Source: Georgenia wutianyii
Lineage (GTDB): Bacteria > Actinomycetota > Actinomycetes > Actinomycetales > Actinomycetaceae
Direction of reading: 5' to 3'
Assembly: GCF_006349365.1 (NCBI RefSeq)
Contig: NZ_CP040899.1
Location: 3,038,001 to 3,102,000 of the forward strand
DNA: 64,000 bases
A model generated the notes under the pieces. That model did not search any database. It saw only the letters and a program-made list of their open reading frames with translations, and had not been told where the DNA came from. Position numbers and translations under genes: made by a program. This document shows, in pieces, positions 52,771 to 60,692 of the stretch (the stretch's first letter is position 1; each line of letters begins with the position of its first letter).

Positions 52771-53064
52771 TCAGCCGCGCGGGCCGTCGCTGTCCTCGCG
52801 GTGCTCGCGGTCGAGGAGGGCGTCCTCCTCGGCGGCGTCCTGCGCGATCGCCGCGTCCATCGCCCCGGTCCGTCCGCCGCGGCGCCGCGCGATGACGGCG
52901 GCCGCGTCGTTCGCCTGGCGCGGCAGGACGAGGAACGACACGAGCGCGGCGACGAGGAACGCGACGGCGAGCAGCAGCCAGCCGCGCATCCCCACCAGCC
53001 ACAGCACTCCGAGGACAGCGGCGAGGACGACGAGCCGCAGGAGGGTGTATCGCAGGATCGGCAC
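52771..53064 (-). CDS. DUF4229 small membrane protein
   Basis: 97 aa, GTG at 53064. Two hydrophobic helices (about residues 10-24 and 28-47) followed by a charged cytoplasmic tail with RQANDAAAVIARRRG. DUF4229 proteins are found next to menA in many actinobacteria, which hints at a link to quinone synthesis, but no function is known. TAGGCT lies 6 nt before the start. Confidence 0.75.
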   Translation of the reverse strand: MPILRYTLLRLVVLAAVLGVLWLVGMRGWLLLAVAFLVAALVSFLVLPRQANDAAAVIARRRGGRTGAMDAAIAQDAAEEDALLDREHREDSDGPRG

Positions 53065-53070
53065 GAGAAG

Positions 53071-53121
53071 AGCCTACGTCGCCCGCCAGCAGTACTGATC
53101 CGCACGCGAAGCGCTTAGGCT
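53071..53121. promoter_or_regulatory. Divergent leaderless promoters for DUF4229 and PLDc_N genes
   Basis: On the minus strand TAGGCT (53076 down to 53071) is 6 nt from the DUF4229 GTG. On the plus strand TAGGCT (53116-53121) is 9 nt from the PLDc_N ATG. Neither gene has an RBS. Confidence 0.45.
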
Positions 53122-53130
53122 GGTGCCGAT

Positions 53131-53541
53131 ATGCGATTCCTCCCTGTCATCCTCACCCTCGCACTCGTCGTGTACGCGCTGGTCGACTGCGTACGCTCCG
53201 ACGACTCCGACATGCCCGTCGGTCTGCCGAAGGCCGTGTGGGTGATCCTCATCATCGTGTTCCCCGGCGTCGGCGCCATCGCCTGGCTCGTCGTCAGCCG
53301 GGTGGCCCGCCAGGGCCAGCGCACCCCCGGGCGCCCGCTCTTCGGTGGCGGCCAGTCCCACCCCTCTGCCTCGCGCGGACCGGCATCCCGCCCGCTGGCC
53401 CCGGACGACGACCCCGACTTCCTCGCCTCCCTCGGGCGCCCGGAGCCCGAGCTCCCCACGGAGCCCGAGGCCACGGCGGGCGAGGACGCCCCGGAGCCCG
53501 ACGCCGGCCCGCAGGACGAGGACCCCTCCCCGCGCAGCTGA
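53131..53541 (+). CDS. PLD nuclease N-terminal domain (PLDc_N) membrane protein
   Basis: 136 aa. Residues 1-65 match the PLDc_N domain: a first helix, the short VYALVDCVRSDDSDMPVGLPKAVWVILIIVFPGVGAIAWLVV pattern, then a second helix. The remaining 70 residues are Pro/Glu/Asp-rich and disordered. No catalytic HKD motif is present, so it is not a nuclease. Role unknown. Confidence 0.75.
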   Translation: MRFLPVILTLALVVYALVDCVRSDDSDMPVGLPKAVWVILIIVFPGVGAIAWLVVSRVARQGQRTPGRPLFGGGQSHPSASRGPASRPLAPDDDPDFLASLGRPEPELPTEPEATAGEDAPEPDAGPQDEDPSPRS

Positions 53542-53704
53542 TCCAGACGCTCGCGGCGTGAGCTCTGCCGGCCACGAGGCCGGCACCCCTCCGCCCGCGA
53601 CGACGGCGGCGCGGACGCCCGCACGTCCCACGGCGCCCCTACCGCGCCCCCCGGCACGCGCACCGCGCGGCCCACCACACCGTGCCCCGCGGCTCCACCG
53701 ACGA

Positions 53705-53746
53705 CGAAGGCGCGGCCCCGGCATCCGCGCCGGGGCCGCGCCTTCG
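53705..53746. terminator. Bidirectional terminator
   Basis: CGAAGGCGCGGCCCCGGC / GCCGGGGCCGCGCCTTCG, a perfect 18-bp stem with an ATCCGC loop, 7 nt past the ccsB stop and downstream of the PLDc_N gene. Confidence 0.85.
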
Positions 53747-53753
53747 GCCGTCC

Positions 53754-54707
53754 TCAGAACGCGTAGCCGTGGATGGTGTCCGCGAGGAGGTTGACGCCGA
53801 AGTAGTTGACGAGCACGAGTGCGAAGCCGGACAGCCCGAGGTAGGCCGCCTTGCGTCCGTCCCACCCGCGAGTCGCGCGGGCGTGGAGGTAGGCCGCGTA
53901 GACGACCCAGACGACGAAGGTGCCGACCTCCTTGGGGTCCCAGCCCCACGGGCGGCCCCAGGCGTGCTCGGCCCAGATGGCCCCGGCGATGAGGGTGAAG
54001 GTCCACAGGAGGAAGGCGACGGCGTTGAGCCGGTAGGCGAACCGCTCGAGCTCGGCCGAGCTCGGCAGGGAGTCACCGAGGCGGCCCCAGAAGCCGCGGT
54101 CGGTCTCCTGTGCGGGGGCGACGTCCACCTCGGTGCCGCCGGACCCGCCGGCCAGCGCGACGGCGGGCTCGCGCTGCTGCGCGGAGGCGCGCTCGCCGCG
54201 CTCCTTGACCAGCTGGACCACCGACAGCGCAGCGGCGACGGCGAAGACGCCGATCGCCATCGTCGCCACGGAGACGTGGATGACCAGCCAGTAGTGGTCG
54301 AGGGCCGGGCGCACGCCGTCGGCCGCGATGTACAGGACCGAGACCGCCAGACCGAGGGCCAGCAGGGTCGGGGTGATGACGAGGGCGCCGAGGTAGCGCA
54401 GGTCGCGCCAGCGCTGGATGAGGAGGAACGTCCCCACCGCGACGAGCGTGAAGACGATCGTGAACTCGTACATGTTCGCCCACGGCACGCGCCCCGCGGC
54501 GATCCCGCGCGTCACGACGCCGACGGCGTGGAGGACCACGCCCAGGACCGTCGTCGTCATCGCGATCGCGGCGGCGCGGCGGGGCCGCCCCTCCGGGCCG
54601 CGGTCGCGCAGGGCGGACAGGTCGACGCCGAAGGCGATCATCGCGACGGCGTAGGCCGCCATCGCGCCGTAGATCGCCAACAGGCTCAGCTGGCCGAGGT
54701 CGTTCAC
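53754..54707 (-). CDS. ccsB: Cytochrome c biogenesis protein CcsB/ResC (haem handling)
   Basis: 317 aa, eight predicted transmembrane helices. Partner of ResB in System II cytochrome c synthase, carrying haem to the outside. The haem-binding WWD-type motif is WGWDPKEVGTFVVWVVYAAYLHARAT near residue 256, with conserved histidines in LHAVGVV, VIHVSVATM and YLHARAT. An Ala/Gln-rich insert of about 60 residues lies near the middle. Overlaps resB by 4 nt. Confidence 0.94.
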   Translation of the reverse strand: MNDLGQLSLLAIYGAMAAYAVAMIAFGVDLSALRDRGPEGRPRRAAAIAMTTTVLGVVLHAVGVVTRGIAAGRVPWANMYEFTIVFTLVAVGTFLLIQRWRDLRYLGALVITPTLLALGLAVSVLYIAADGVRPALDHYWLVIHVSVATMAIGVFAVAAALSVVQLVKERGERASAQQREPAVALAGGSGGTEVDVAPAQETDRGFWGRLGDSLPSSAELERFAYRLNAVAFLLWTFTLIAGAIWAEHAWGRPWGWDPKEVGTFVVWVVYAAYLHARATRGWDGRKAAYLGLSGFALVLVNYFGVNLLADTIHGYAF

Positions 54708-56290
54708 TTGTCCTCCTGTGAAGTGGGCCCCGCGGCCCGGACTGCTGTCATGACGTGCTCGAGCTCCTTCTCCAGGCCCGGGTCGTCACCCCGGGCGAGC
54801 GCCGCCGCCTCGACCACTGTACGGCCCCCCTCACCGGCGCCGACCTTGACCCACAGCCGGCGGCGTGGGACGAACAGCGAGGCCGACAGCCCGGCCATCG
54901 CGAGCAGCGCGGAGACGAGGAGCAGGGTGAGCGAGGGGTCGTAGCGCACGTCGAGGGCGGCGAACCGGGGCAGGGAGTCGAAGGAGATCGTGCCCAGGCC
55001 GTCGGGCAGCTCCACCTCCTGGCCGGGCTCGAGGAGGATCTTGACCTCACCCTCCTCGTCGGTGAGCTGGGTGAGCCCGGTGGTGTCGAGCTCGTAGACG
55101 TTCTGCGGGACGCCGTCGTCCAGGCCCAGGTCGCCGGTGTAGACGTCCAGGACGATGAGCGGGGCGTTGGGCTGGGGGTGCACCGAGCGGACCCCGACCT
55201 CGTCGACGACGGCGGTGGGCAGGAGGTAGCCGGTGAAGCCGAGCTGCTCCAGGCCCGGGGAGACGTCGGGGACCTTGACGACGCCGCGCGAGGTGTAGAA
55301 GTCGTCCTCCGGGAGGAAGGGCACCGGCTGGGAGAAGGCGACCTCCCCCTCGGCGTCGCGCACGGTGAGGTGGGGGGCGAACCCGTTGCCGGCGAGGTAG
55401 ATGTTCGCGCCCGACGCCTCGACCGGGTGGTTCACCCGGATGACGTCCTCGCGGACCTCGCCGTCGGGCTCGGTGATCGCCACGTGGGCGGCGAAGTCGC
55501 GCGCCTGGGCGTCCACGGTGAACTCCGAGGTCATCTCCTGCAGGGTGAGGACGAACGGGTCGAGCCGGTCCTCGTCGACGAGCGAGCCGGAGGTGAAGGT
55601 GTCGTAGTCGACCAGCGCGTTGGCGAAGGACCGGTCCTCGACGACGACGGCCTGTCCGCGGTAGCTGAGCACCTGCCCCAGACCCAGGGCGATGAGCACG
55701 CCGACGAGCGACAGGTGGAAGACGATGTTGCCGGTCTCCCGCAGGTACCCGCGCTCGGCGCTCACGCCGTCGGGGGTGGTCGCGACCCGGAACCGCCGGC
55801 CGAGGGCCGCGCGCACGGCCGCGGTGACCTCCTCGGGGGAGGCAGCGGTCTCGTGCGTGGCGTGCACCGGGAAGCGGCGCAGGCGCCGCGGGACGCGCGT
55901 GGGCGCGGCGCGCATCGCGGCGAGGTGCGTCCTCGTGCGGGGCAGGATGCAGCCGATGAGCGAGACGAAGAGCAGGAGGTAGATCGCGGCGAACCACGGG
56001 GAGGCGTAGACGTCGAACAGGCCGAGGCGGTCCAGCCAGACGGCGAGCCCGGGCTGGTCGGCGCGGTAGCGGGCCACGGCCCCGGCGTCCTGGGGGGTCT
56101 GGGGGAAGAAGGCGCCCGGCAGCGCGGCGAGCGCGAGGAGCATGAGCAGGAGCAGCGCCACGCGCATCGAGGTGAGCTGACGCCAGGCCCAGCGCAGCCA
56201 GCCGCGCACGCCGATGCCGGCGGGCGCCGCGGGCTGCGGGCTCTCCTGCTCGTCGTCGAGGGTCCGCAGGCCCTCCGGTCGGTAGGACAT
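54704..56290 (-). CDS. resB: Cytochrome c biogenesis protein ResB
   Basis: 528 aa, ATG at 56290 in a TGATG overlap with ccdA. Three N-terminal helices (LLLLMLLALAALPGAFFPQTP, then WFAAIYLLLFVSLIGCILPRT, then NIVFHLSLVGVLIALGLGQVL), a large extracytoplasmic domain of about 280 residues and a final helix near 455-475. Forms the System II haem lyase with CcsB. Family motif FPQTP is present. Confidence 0.93.
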   Translation of the reverse strand: MSYRPEGLRTLDDEQESPQPAAPAGIGVRGWLRWAWRQLTSMRVALLLLMLLALAALPGAFFPQTPQDAGAVARYRADQPGLAVWLDRLGLFDVYASPWFAAIYLLLFVSLIGCILPRTRTHLAAMRAAPTRVPRRLRRFPVHATHETAASPEEVTAAVRAALGRRFRVATTPDGVSAERGYLRETGNIVFHLSLVGVLIALGLGQVLSYRGQAVVVEDRSFANALVDYDTFTSGSLVDEDRLDPFVLTLQEMTSEFTVDAQARDFAAHVAITEPDGEVREDVIRVNHPVEASGANIYLAGNGFAPHLTVRDAEGEVAFSQPVPFLPEDDFYTSRGVVKVPDVSPGLEQLGFTGYLLPTAVVDEVGVRSVHPQPNAPLIVLDVYTGDLGLDDGVPQNVYELDTTGLTQLTDEEGEVKILLEPGQEVELPDGLGTISFDSLPRFAALDVRYDPSLTLLLVSALLAMAGLSASLFVPRRRLWVKVGAGEGGRTVVEAAALARGDDPGLEKELEHVMTAVRAAGPTSQEDK

Positions 56291-57099
56291 CACACCACCG
56301 TCACGTAGTCGGCGACCAGGCCCTGCACCCAGCCCGCGAAGTGGTCCCACAGGCCGGTGACGAGCGCGAGGCCGACGAGCACGAGCAGCCCGCCCCCGAT
56401 GCGCATGATCGTCACCCGGTGGCGGCGCAGGAAGGCGGTCGCCCGGGTCGTGCGCGAGTAGAGCAGCGCGATGACGACGAAGGGCAGGCCCAGCCCCAGG
56501 CAGTACGCCGCGGCGAGCAGGGCGCCGCGGGCGGGGTCGCCGCCGTCGAGGGACAGGAGGAGGACCGCAGAGAGCGTCGGGCCGATGCACGGCGCCCAGC
56601 CCAGACCGAAGACCACCCCGAGGACCGGGGCGCCCCACAGCCCGGCGCGGGGGCTCACGTGCAGCCTGCGCTCCCGCTGGAGGAACGGCACGGCGCCCAT
56701 GAACGCCAGGCCCATGAGGATGACGACGACGCCGAGCACGCGGATGATGACGTCGAGCCAGGGCTCGAGCGCGACGCCGAGCGCGCCGAAGACCACCCCG
56801 AGGAGGACGAACACGGCGCTGAAGCCGAGGACGAAGAGCAGCACGCCGAGGAGGAGACGGCCCTGGCCGGTGGAGGTCCGGGTGGCCGTGGCGCTCCCGC
56901 GGCGGGCGGCGCCCGACGGAGCCTGGCCCAGCGTGCCGGTCATGCCGCCGAGGTAGCCGACGTAGCCGGGCACGAGCGGCAGGACGCACGGCGAGGCGAA
57001 GGACACCGCACCGGCGACGACCGCCACGGGCAGGGCGGCGAGCAGCGAGCCGCTGAGCACGGTCGCCTGGAAGGACTGGGCGATGGAGTCCCAGCTCAT
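56290..57099 (-). CDS. ccdA: CcdA-type thiol-disulfide membrane transporter
   Basis: 269 aa, six transmembrane helices. It moves reducing equivalents across the membrane to ResA. The two redox cysteines are in FASPCVLPLVPGYVGYLGG and LGWAPCIGPTLSAVL. An insert of about 25 residues with basic and Ser/Thr residues follows helix 1. ATGA overlap with the resA gene. Confidence 0.94.
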   Translation of the reverse strand: MSWDSIAQSFQATVLSGSLLAALPVAVVAGAVSFASPCVLPLVPGYVGYLGGMTGTLGQAPSGAARRGSATATRTSTGQGRLLLGVLLFVLGFSAVFVLLGVVFGALGVALEPWLDVIIRVLGVVVILMGLAFMGAVPFLQRERRLHVSPRAGLWGAPVLGVVFGLGWAPCIGPTLSAVLLLSLDGGDPARGALLAAAYCLGLGLPFVVIALLYSRTTRATAFLRRHRVTIMRIGGGLLVLVGLALVTGLWDHFAGWVQGLVADYVTVV

Positions 57100-57677
57100 C
57101 GGGCCGCCTCGGCCAGGGCGTCCTCGACCATCCCCCGCACGACGGCCGGGTCGATCTGGCCGAGCACCCGCCCGGCGACCCGGCCCTCGGCGTCGAGCAC
57201 GACCGTCGTCGGCATCGCCCGGAGCGGGACGACGCCCTGGAGTGCGGCGACACCGCGGGCGGCCTCGTCGTGGAGGCTCGGGTAGGGGACGGCGAAGCTG
57301 CGCTCGAAGGCCTGGGCGGTGGCGGCGTCGTCGCGGGGGTTGATCCCGAGCATCTCCACGCCCTCGTCGGCGTAGTCCGCGTGGATCGCGGCGAGGTCGT
57401 CCGCCTCGGCCCGGCAGGGCGGGCAGGCGGCGTACCAGAAGTTGAGGACGACGACGTCGCCGCGCCAGCCTGCGAGGTCGACCTCCTCGCCCTCGTAGGT
57501 CGTCCCGGTGAGCTCGACGGGCTCACCGCGCTCCCCCTGCTCCCACACCGTCCACGAGCCGTCACCGGCCTGGTAGCCGGCGCCGGTGGTGTCGGCCGTG
57601 GTGTCGCTGCTCGTGCCGCACGCGGCGAGCGCCGCGGTCAGGGCGAGGGCGGCCAGGACCCGGGCGGACCTCCTCAC
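57096..57677 (-). CDS. resA: TlpA/ResA-like thiol-disulfide lipoprotein
   Basis: 193 aa, GTG at 57677 overlapping the phosphatase stop. Signal peptide with lipobox LAAC (Cys20). Thioredoxin-like domain with the redox motif AACPPC in LNFWYAACPPCRAEAD near residue 84 and the cis-proline segment RAMPTTVVLD. It reduces apocytochrome c cysteines before haem attachment. First of the Ccs genes proper, second in the operon. Confidence 0.92.
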   Translation of the reverse strand: MRRSARVLAALALTAALAACGTSSDTTADTTGAGYQAGDGSWTVWEQGERGEPVELTGTTYEGEEVDLAGWRGDVVVLNFWYAACPPCRAEADDLAAIHADYADEGVEMLGINPRDDAATAQAFERSFAVPYPSLHDEAARGVAALQGVVPLRAMPTTVVLDAEGRVAGRVLGQIDPAVVRGMVEDALAEAAR

Positions 57678-58387
57678 TCCTGCGCCTCTCCACGGGGGCC
57701 GTCCTGGGCGGCACGCGGCACCGCGGCACCGGAGGACCCGGGGAGCAGGTCGAGGGCGCCCGCTACGAGGTCCGCGGCGGGCTCCCAGTAGTCGAGCCCG
57801 ACGAGCCGGGGCCCGGCGAAGGTGAGGGAGGTGAGGGAGGTGAGGGAGCACTGGCGCTTGCGCGGGTCGTGCCACAGGGGGCGGCGCTCGAGGAAGAGGC
57901 GGGTGACCCAGATCGGGAGCTGGTGGCTCACGAGGAGCGCCTCTCCCCCACCCTCGGCCTCCAGGCGGCGGCGGGCGTCGCCGACCGCCGCGGTCATCCG
58001 GGCGACCTGGTCGCGGTAGGGCTCGCCCCAGCTCGGACGGAAGGGGTTGACGTAGCGGGGCCAGTACCGAGGGCTGGCGAGGGCGGCCCGCTGGGACCCC
58101 ACGGTCGTCCCCTCGAAGGTGTTGCCCGCCTCGATGAGCCGCTCGTCGGTGCCGACGTCCAGCCCGAAGGCGCCGGCCGTGGGCCGGGCGGTCTCCTGGG
58201 CGCGCTGCAGGGGGGAGGCGACGACGAGCCGGATGTCGTGGCCGTTGCCGTGGAGCACGTCCGCGACGCGCTGCGCCATGAGCCGGCCGCGGTCGGAGAG
58301 CCGGTAGCCCTCGAGGCGGCCGTAGAGCACACCATCGGGGTTGTGGACCTCGCCGTGCCGCAGGAGGTGGACCGTGGTTCGCGACAT
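57674..58387 (-). CDS. Histidine phosphatase (phosphoglycerate mutase-like) family protein
   Basis: 237 aa. The phosphohistidine motif HLLRHGEVHNP is at the N-terminus, with LEGYRLSDRGRLMAQRVA, SPLQRAQETA and LLVSHQLPIW completing the active site. Likely a broad phosphatase acting on small molecules. It leads the resA-ccdA-resB-ccsB operon, a common arrangement in actinobacteria. Three direct copies of a 9-bp unit encode SLTSLTSLT near residue 183. Confidence 0.88.
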   Translation of the reverse strand: MSRTTVHLLRHGEVHNPDGVLYGRLEGYRLSDRGRLMAQRVADVLHGNGHDIRLVVASPLQRAQETARPTAGAFGLDVGTDERLIEAGNTFEGTTVGSQRAALASPRYWPRYVNPFRPSWGEPYRDQVARMTAAVGDARRRLEAEGGGEALLVSHQLPIWVTRLFLERRPLWHDPRKRQCSLTSLTSLTFAGPRLVGLDYWEPAADLVAGALDLLPGSSGAAVPRAAQDGPRGEAQE

Positions 58388-58459
58388 GTGCCTAGTGTCG
58401 CAAACTCCGGGACTTCCCCGATCCGCTCGGGCGTGCGGCAGGCCACACGCGTCGCCGGG

Positions 58460-58500
58460 TTGCGCACGCCGTCTCCCCGACCTATGGTTGAAGCATCAAC
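58460..58500 (+). promoter_or_regulatory. yceI promoter with overlapping palindromic operator
   Basis: -35 TTGCGC (58460-58465), 17-bp spacer and -10 TATGGT (58483-58488). The dyad GTTGA-AGCA-TCAAC (58487-58500) covers the transcription start region. The dyad resembles MarR-type operators, so a repressor is likely, but none is encoded beside it. Confidence 0.5.
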
Positions 58501-58526
58501 TAATGGCCATCACCCAAGGAGATCCC

Positions 58527-59072
58527 ATGACCATCCCCGCACCGGGCACCTACACCATCGACCCCTCGCACTCCGAGATCGGCTTCACCGTCCGCCACGC
58601 CGGAATCGCCAAGGTCCGCGGTCAGTTCACCGAGTTCTCCGGCGAGATCGTCGTCGCGGAGGACTTCCCCCAGTCCCGCGTCGCCGTCGAGATCCAGTCC
58701 GCCTCCGTCGACACCCGCGACGCGAACCGCGACAACCACCTGCGCAGCGCGGACTTCTGGGACGCCGAGAACCAGCCGACCTGGACCTTCGTCAGCACCG
58801 GCGTCGAGGGCACGGGCGAGGAGTTCACCGTCAACGGTGACCTCACCATCAACGGCGTGACCAGGCCGGCCACACTCGCGGTGGAGTACAACGGCGCGGC
58901 GACCGACCCGTTCGGCAACCAGCGCGTCGGCTTCTCCGCCACCACCGAGGTCTCCCGCAAGGAGTTCGGCCTCACCTGGAACGCGGCCCTGGAGACCGGC
59001 GGCGTCCTCGTCGGCGACAAGATCCGCATCGCCATGGAGGTCTCGGCCATCGTCGCGACCGTCGCGGCCTGA
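58527..59072 (+). CDS. YceI-family lipocalin-like protein
   Basis: 181 aa from the ATG at 58527, which has AAGGAG 6 nt upstream; an ATG 24 nt earlier lacks an RBS. Beta-barrel of the YceI family, known to bind polyisoprenoid-like lipids: TYTIDPSHSEIGFTVRHAGIAKVRGQF at the start, SADFWDAENQPTWTFVS and LTINGVTRPATLAVEY later. No signal peptide, so it is cytoplasmic. The link to prenyl quinones is an inference from the family only. Confidence 0.9.
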   Translation: MTIPAPGTYTIDPSHSEIGFTVRHAGIAKVRGQFTEFSGEIVVAEDFPQSRVAVEIQSASVDTRDANRDNHLRSADFWDAENQPTWTFVSTGVEGTGEEFTVNGDLTINGVTRPATLAVEYNGAATDPFGNQRVGFSATTEVSRKEFGLTWNAALETGGVLVGDKIRIAMEVSAIVATVAA

Positions 59073-59088
59073 CCTTCGCGGCCTGACC

Positions 59089-59147
59089 GTCGCGGCTCCC
59101 GAGCCGCGACTCGGCGGCGGCGGCCGGCACTCCCGGCCGTCGCCGCC
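59089..59147. terminator. Double hairpin between yceI and the thioredoxin-fold gene
   Basis: GTCGCGGCTC / GAGCCGCGAC (59089-59110) followed by a 15-nt arm GGCGGCGGCGGCCGG and its near-complement (59113-59147), loop CACTC. Placed between convergent genes; the second hairpin touches the stop codon of the minus-strand gene. Confidence 0.65.
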
Positions 59148-59389
59148 TACCCCGTGAGCGCCTCCCGGACGCGCGCGGGGTCGATCTGCCAGAAGCCCTG
59201 CACCGTGCCGTCGACCTCGACGACGGGCACGTACTCCCCGTAACGGGCCTGCAGCTGCGGGTCTGCGTCGACGTCGACCTCGTCGAACCCCGTCCGGGCA
59301 CGGTCGCACTCGGCGACGACGACGCGGCGCGCCTCGTCGCACAGGTGGCAGCCTTGGCGGGAGTAGAGGACCACTCTGGAGTCGGGCAC
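59147..59389 (-). CDS. Glutaredoxin-like (DUF836) thioredoxin-fold protein
   Basis: 80 aa, GTG at 59389. Small thioredoxin-fold protein with the redox motif GCHLC near residue 13 and the cis-proline segment EYVPVVEVDG. A homologue sits beside a SerB-like HAD gene in Mycobacterium, as it does here. Probably a thiol-disulfide exchange protein; partner unknown. Confidence 0.85.
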   Translation of the reverse strand: MPDSRVVLYSRQGCHLCDEARRVVVAECDRARTGFDEVDVDADPQLQARYGEYVPVVEVDGTVQGFWQIDPARVREALTG

Positions 59390-59395
59390 GAGCCG

Positions 59396-59418
59396 ATCCT
59401 AGGCCCGGCCCCTAGTGT
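59396..59418. promoter_or_regulatory. Divergent leaderless promoters for the DUF836 and HAD genes
   Basis: Minus strand TAGGAT (59401 down to 59396) is 6 nt from the GTG at 59389. Plus strand TAGTGT (59413-59418) is 6 nt from the GTG at 59425. Only 35 bp separate the two start codons. Confidence 0.5.
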
Positions 59419-59424
59419 GGGGGC

Positions 59425-60231
59425 GTGGATGCCAACCCCGACGAGCCCGGCACCGTGGCCGCGTTCTTCGACATCGACAACACGATCATCCGTGGCGCCA
59501 GCGCCTACCACCTCGCCGGCGAGCTCTACCGCCGCGACTTCTTCGGGCTGCGCGACATCGCCTTCTTCGCCCGCCACTCGGTGCTCTACCTGCTCTTCGG
59601 GGAGGACCTGCGGCGCATCGCGGCCACCCGCGCGCGGGCCCTGCGCATCGTCCGCGGGCGCACCGTGGCGGAGGTCGTGTCGATCGGCGAGGAGGTCTAC
59701 GACCAGGTCCTCGCCAACCGGATCTTCCCCGGCGCCCGGGCGCTCATCGACGAGCACCTCGCCGCCGGACACGAGGTGTGGTTCGTCAGCGCGACGCCCG
59801 TGGAGGTCGCCGACCTCATCGCCGGGCGGCTCGGGGCGACCGGCGCCCTGGGCACGATCGCCGAGCACGAGGACGGCGTCTACACCGGCGAGCTGCGCGG
59901 CAACATGCTCCACGGCGAGGGCAAGAAGGCCACCGTGCTGCGCCTCGCCGAGGAGCGTGGCATCGACCTCGCGCGCAGCCACGCCTACGGCGATTCGGTC
60001 AACGACATCCCGCTCCTCACCGTCGTCGGCTCGGCGTGCGCGATCAACCCCGAGCCTCGGATGCGGCTGTACGCCGCCGAGGTCGGCTGGCCGGTCCGCG
60101 ACTTCCGCCGTCGTCGCCGGGACGTCAAGCGCGGCGTACGCACCGGCGTGCGCAGCGCGGGCTGGGCCGGCGCTGTGTGGGCGGCGAGCGCCGTCGTCCG
60201 CGGCCTGCGCCGTCGCCTCACCGGCCGCTGA
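59425..60231 (+). CDS. HAD-IB family hydrolase (SerB1-like phosphatase)
   Basis: 268 aa, GTG at 59425. HAD motif I FFDIDNTIIRGAS (nucleophilic Asp), motif II FVSATPVEV, motif III lysine in GEGKKATVL and motif IV GDSVNDIPLL. A helical cap lies between residues 30 and 100. The C-terminal 45 residues are Arg-rich and may associate with the membrane. Phosphoserine phosphatase is the usual annotation of this subgroup; the true substrate is unproven. Confidence 0.85.
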   Translation: MDANPDEPGTVAAFFDIDNTIIRGASAYHLAGELYRRDFFGLRDIAFFARHSVLYLLFGEDLRRIAATRARALRIVRGRTVAEVVSIGEEVYDQVLANRIFPGARALIDEHLAAGHEVWFVSATPVEVADLIAGRLGATGALGTIAEHEDGVYTGELRGNMLHGEGKKATVLRLAEERGIDLARSHAYGDSVNDIPLLTVVGSACAINPEPRMRLYAAEVGWPVRDFRRRRRDVKRGVRTGVRSAGWAGAVWAASAVVRGLRRRLTGR

Positions 60232-60307
60232 CCCGCCGCGGGCTCCGTGGCCGGGGCCCGGCCGCTGCCCCCAGCGTCGCCGTCGCCCGTCGCCCGCCGC
60301 CTCCCCC

Positions 60308-60378
60308 TCTGGGACACCCCCTGCAGCCCACGGACACCCCCCGCAGCACGCCATCGCGCCGCAAAAGTGCGTCCCAGA
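60308..60378. repeat. 71-bp element A, copy 2 (ends TCTGGGAC / GTCCCAGA)
   Basis: Perfect 8-bp inverted ends around GGACACCCC, CAGCACGCC and CGCAAAAGTGCG. Differs from copy 3 at a single base. Confidence 0.9.
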
Positions 60379-60393
60379 CGATGACGACGCAGG

Positions 60394-60429
60394 AAGTCGG
60401 CTGTCGCGCGGGAGTCGGCTGTCGCGGGA
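60394..60429 (-). repeat. Two 18-bp units following element A copy 2
   Basis: AAGTCGGCTGTCGCGCGG and GAGTCGGCTGTCGCGGGA. Same unit family and same plus-strand orientation as the right arm of the array at 44182-44451. Confidence 0.9.
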
Positions 60430-60482
60430 GGGGGTGGGCCCGGGGGCGCGGGGGGCCCGGCCCCAGGGCGCCCGCCTCCCCC

Positions 60483-60553
60483 TCTGGGACACCCCCTGCA
60501 GCCCACGGACACCCCCTGCAGCACGCCATCGCGCCGCAAAAGTGCGTCCCAGA
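60483..60553. repeat. 71-bp element A, copy 3
   Basis: Identical to copy 2 except one C to T change; begins exactly 175 bp after it. Confidence 0.9.
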
Positions 60554-60569
60554 CGATGACGACGCACGG

Positions 60570-60605
60570 AAGTCGGCTGTCGCGCGGAAGTCGGCTGTCG
60601 CGGGA
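60570..60605 (-). repeat. Two 18-bp units following element A copy 3
   Basis: AAGTCGGCTGTCGCGCGG and AAGTCGGCTGTCGCGGGA, matching the pair after copy 2. Confidence 0.9.
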
Positions 60606-60692
60606 GGGGGTGTGGGGGCGTGGGGAAGGCGAGACCCCGGAGACGCGCCAGGCCCGGCGGATGCCGGGCCTGGGGGCGTCAGTTGCGCTCGC

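Larger units (their letters stand above)
60232..60692. other. Gene-free gap with composite repeats between convergent genes
   Basis: 461 bp between the HAD gene (+) and bS22 (-). It holds two copies of a composite of about 120 bp with a period of 175-176 bp: element A (71 bp) then 15-16 bp then two 18-bp units. Open frames across it have no coding features. Confidence 0.8.

Noticed and set aside
60308..60605. Insertion sequence
   Set aside because: Inverted ends exist but the 71-bp element is far too short to encode a transposase, and no transposase gene or target duplication was seen nearby.
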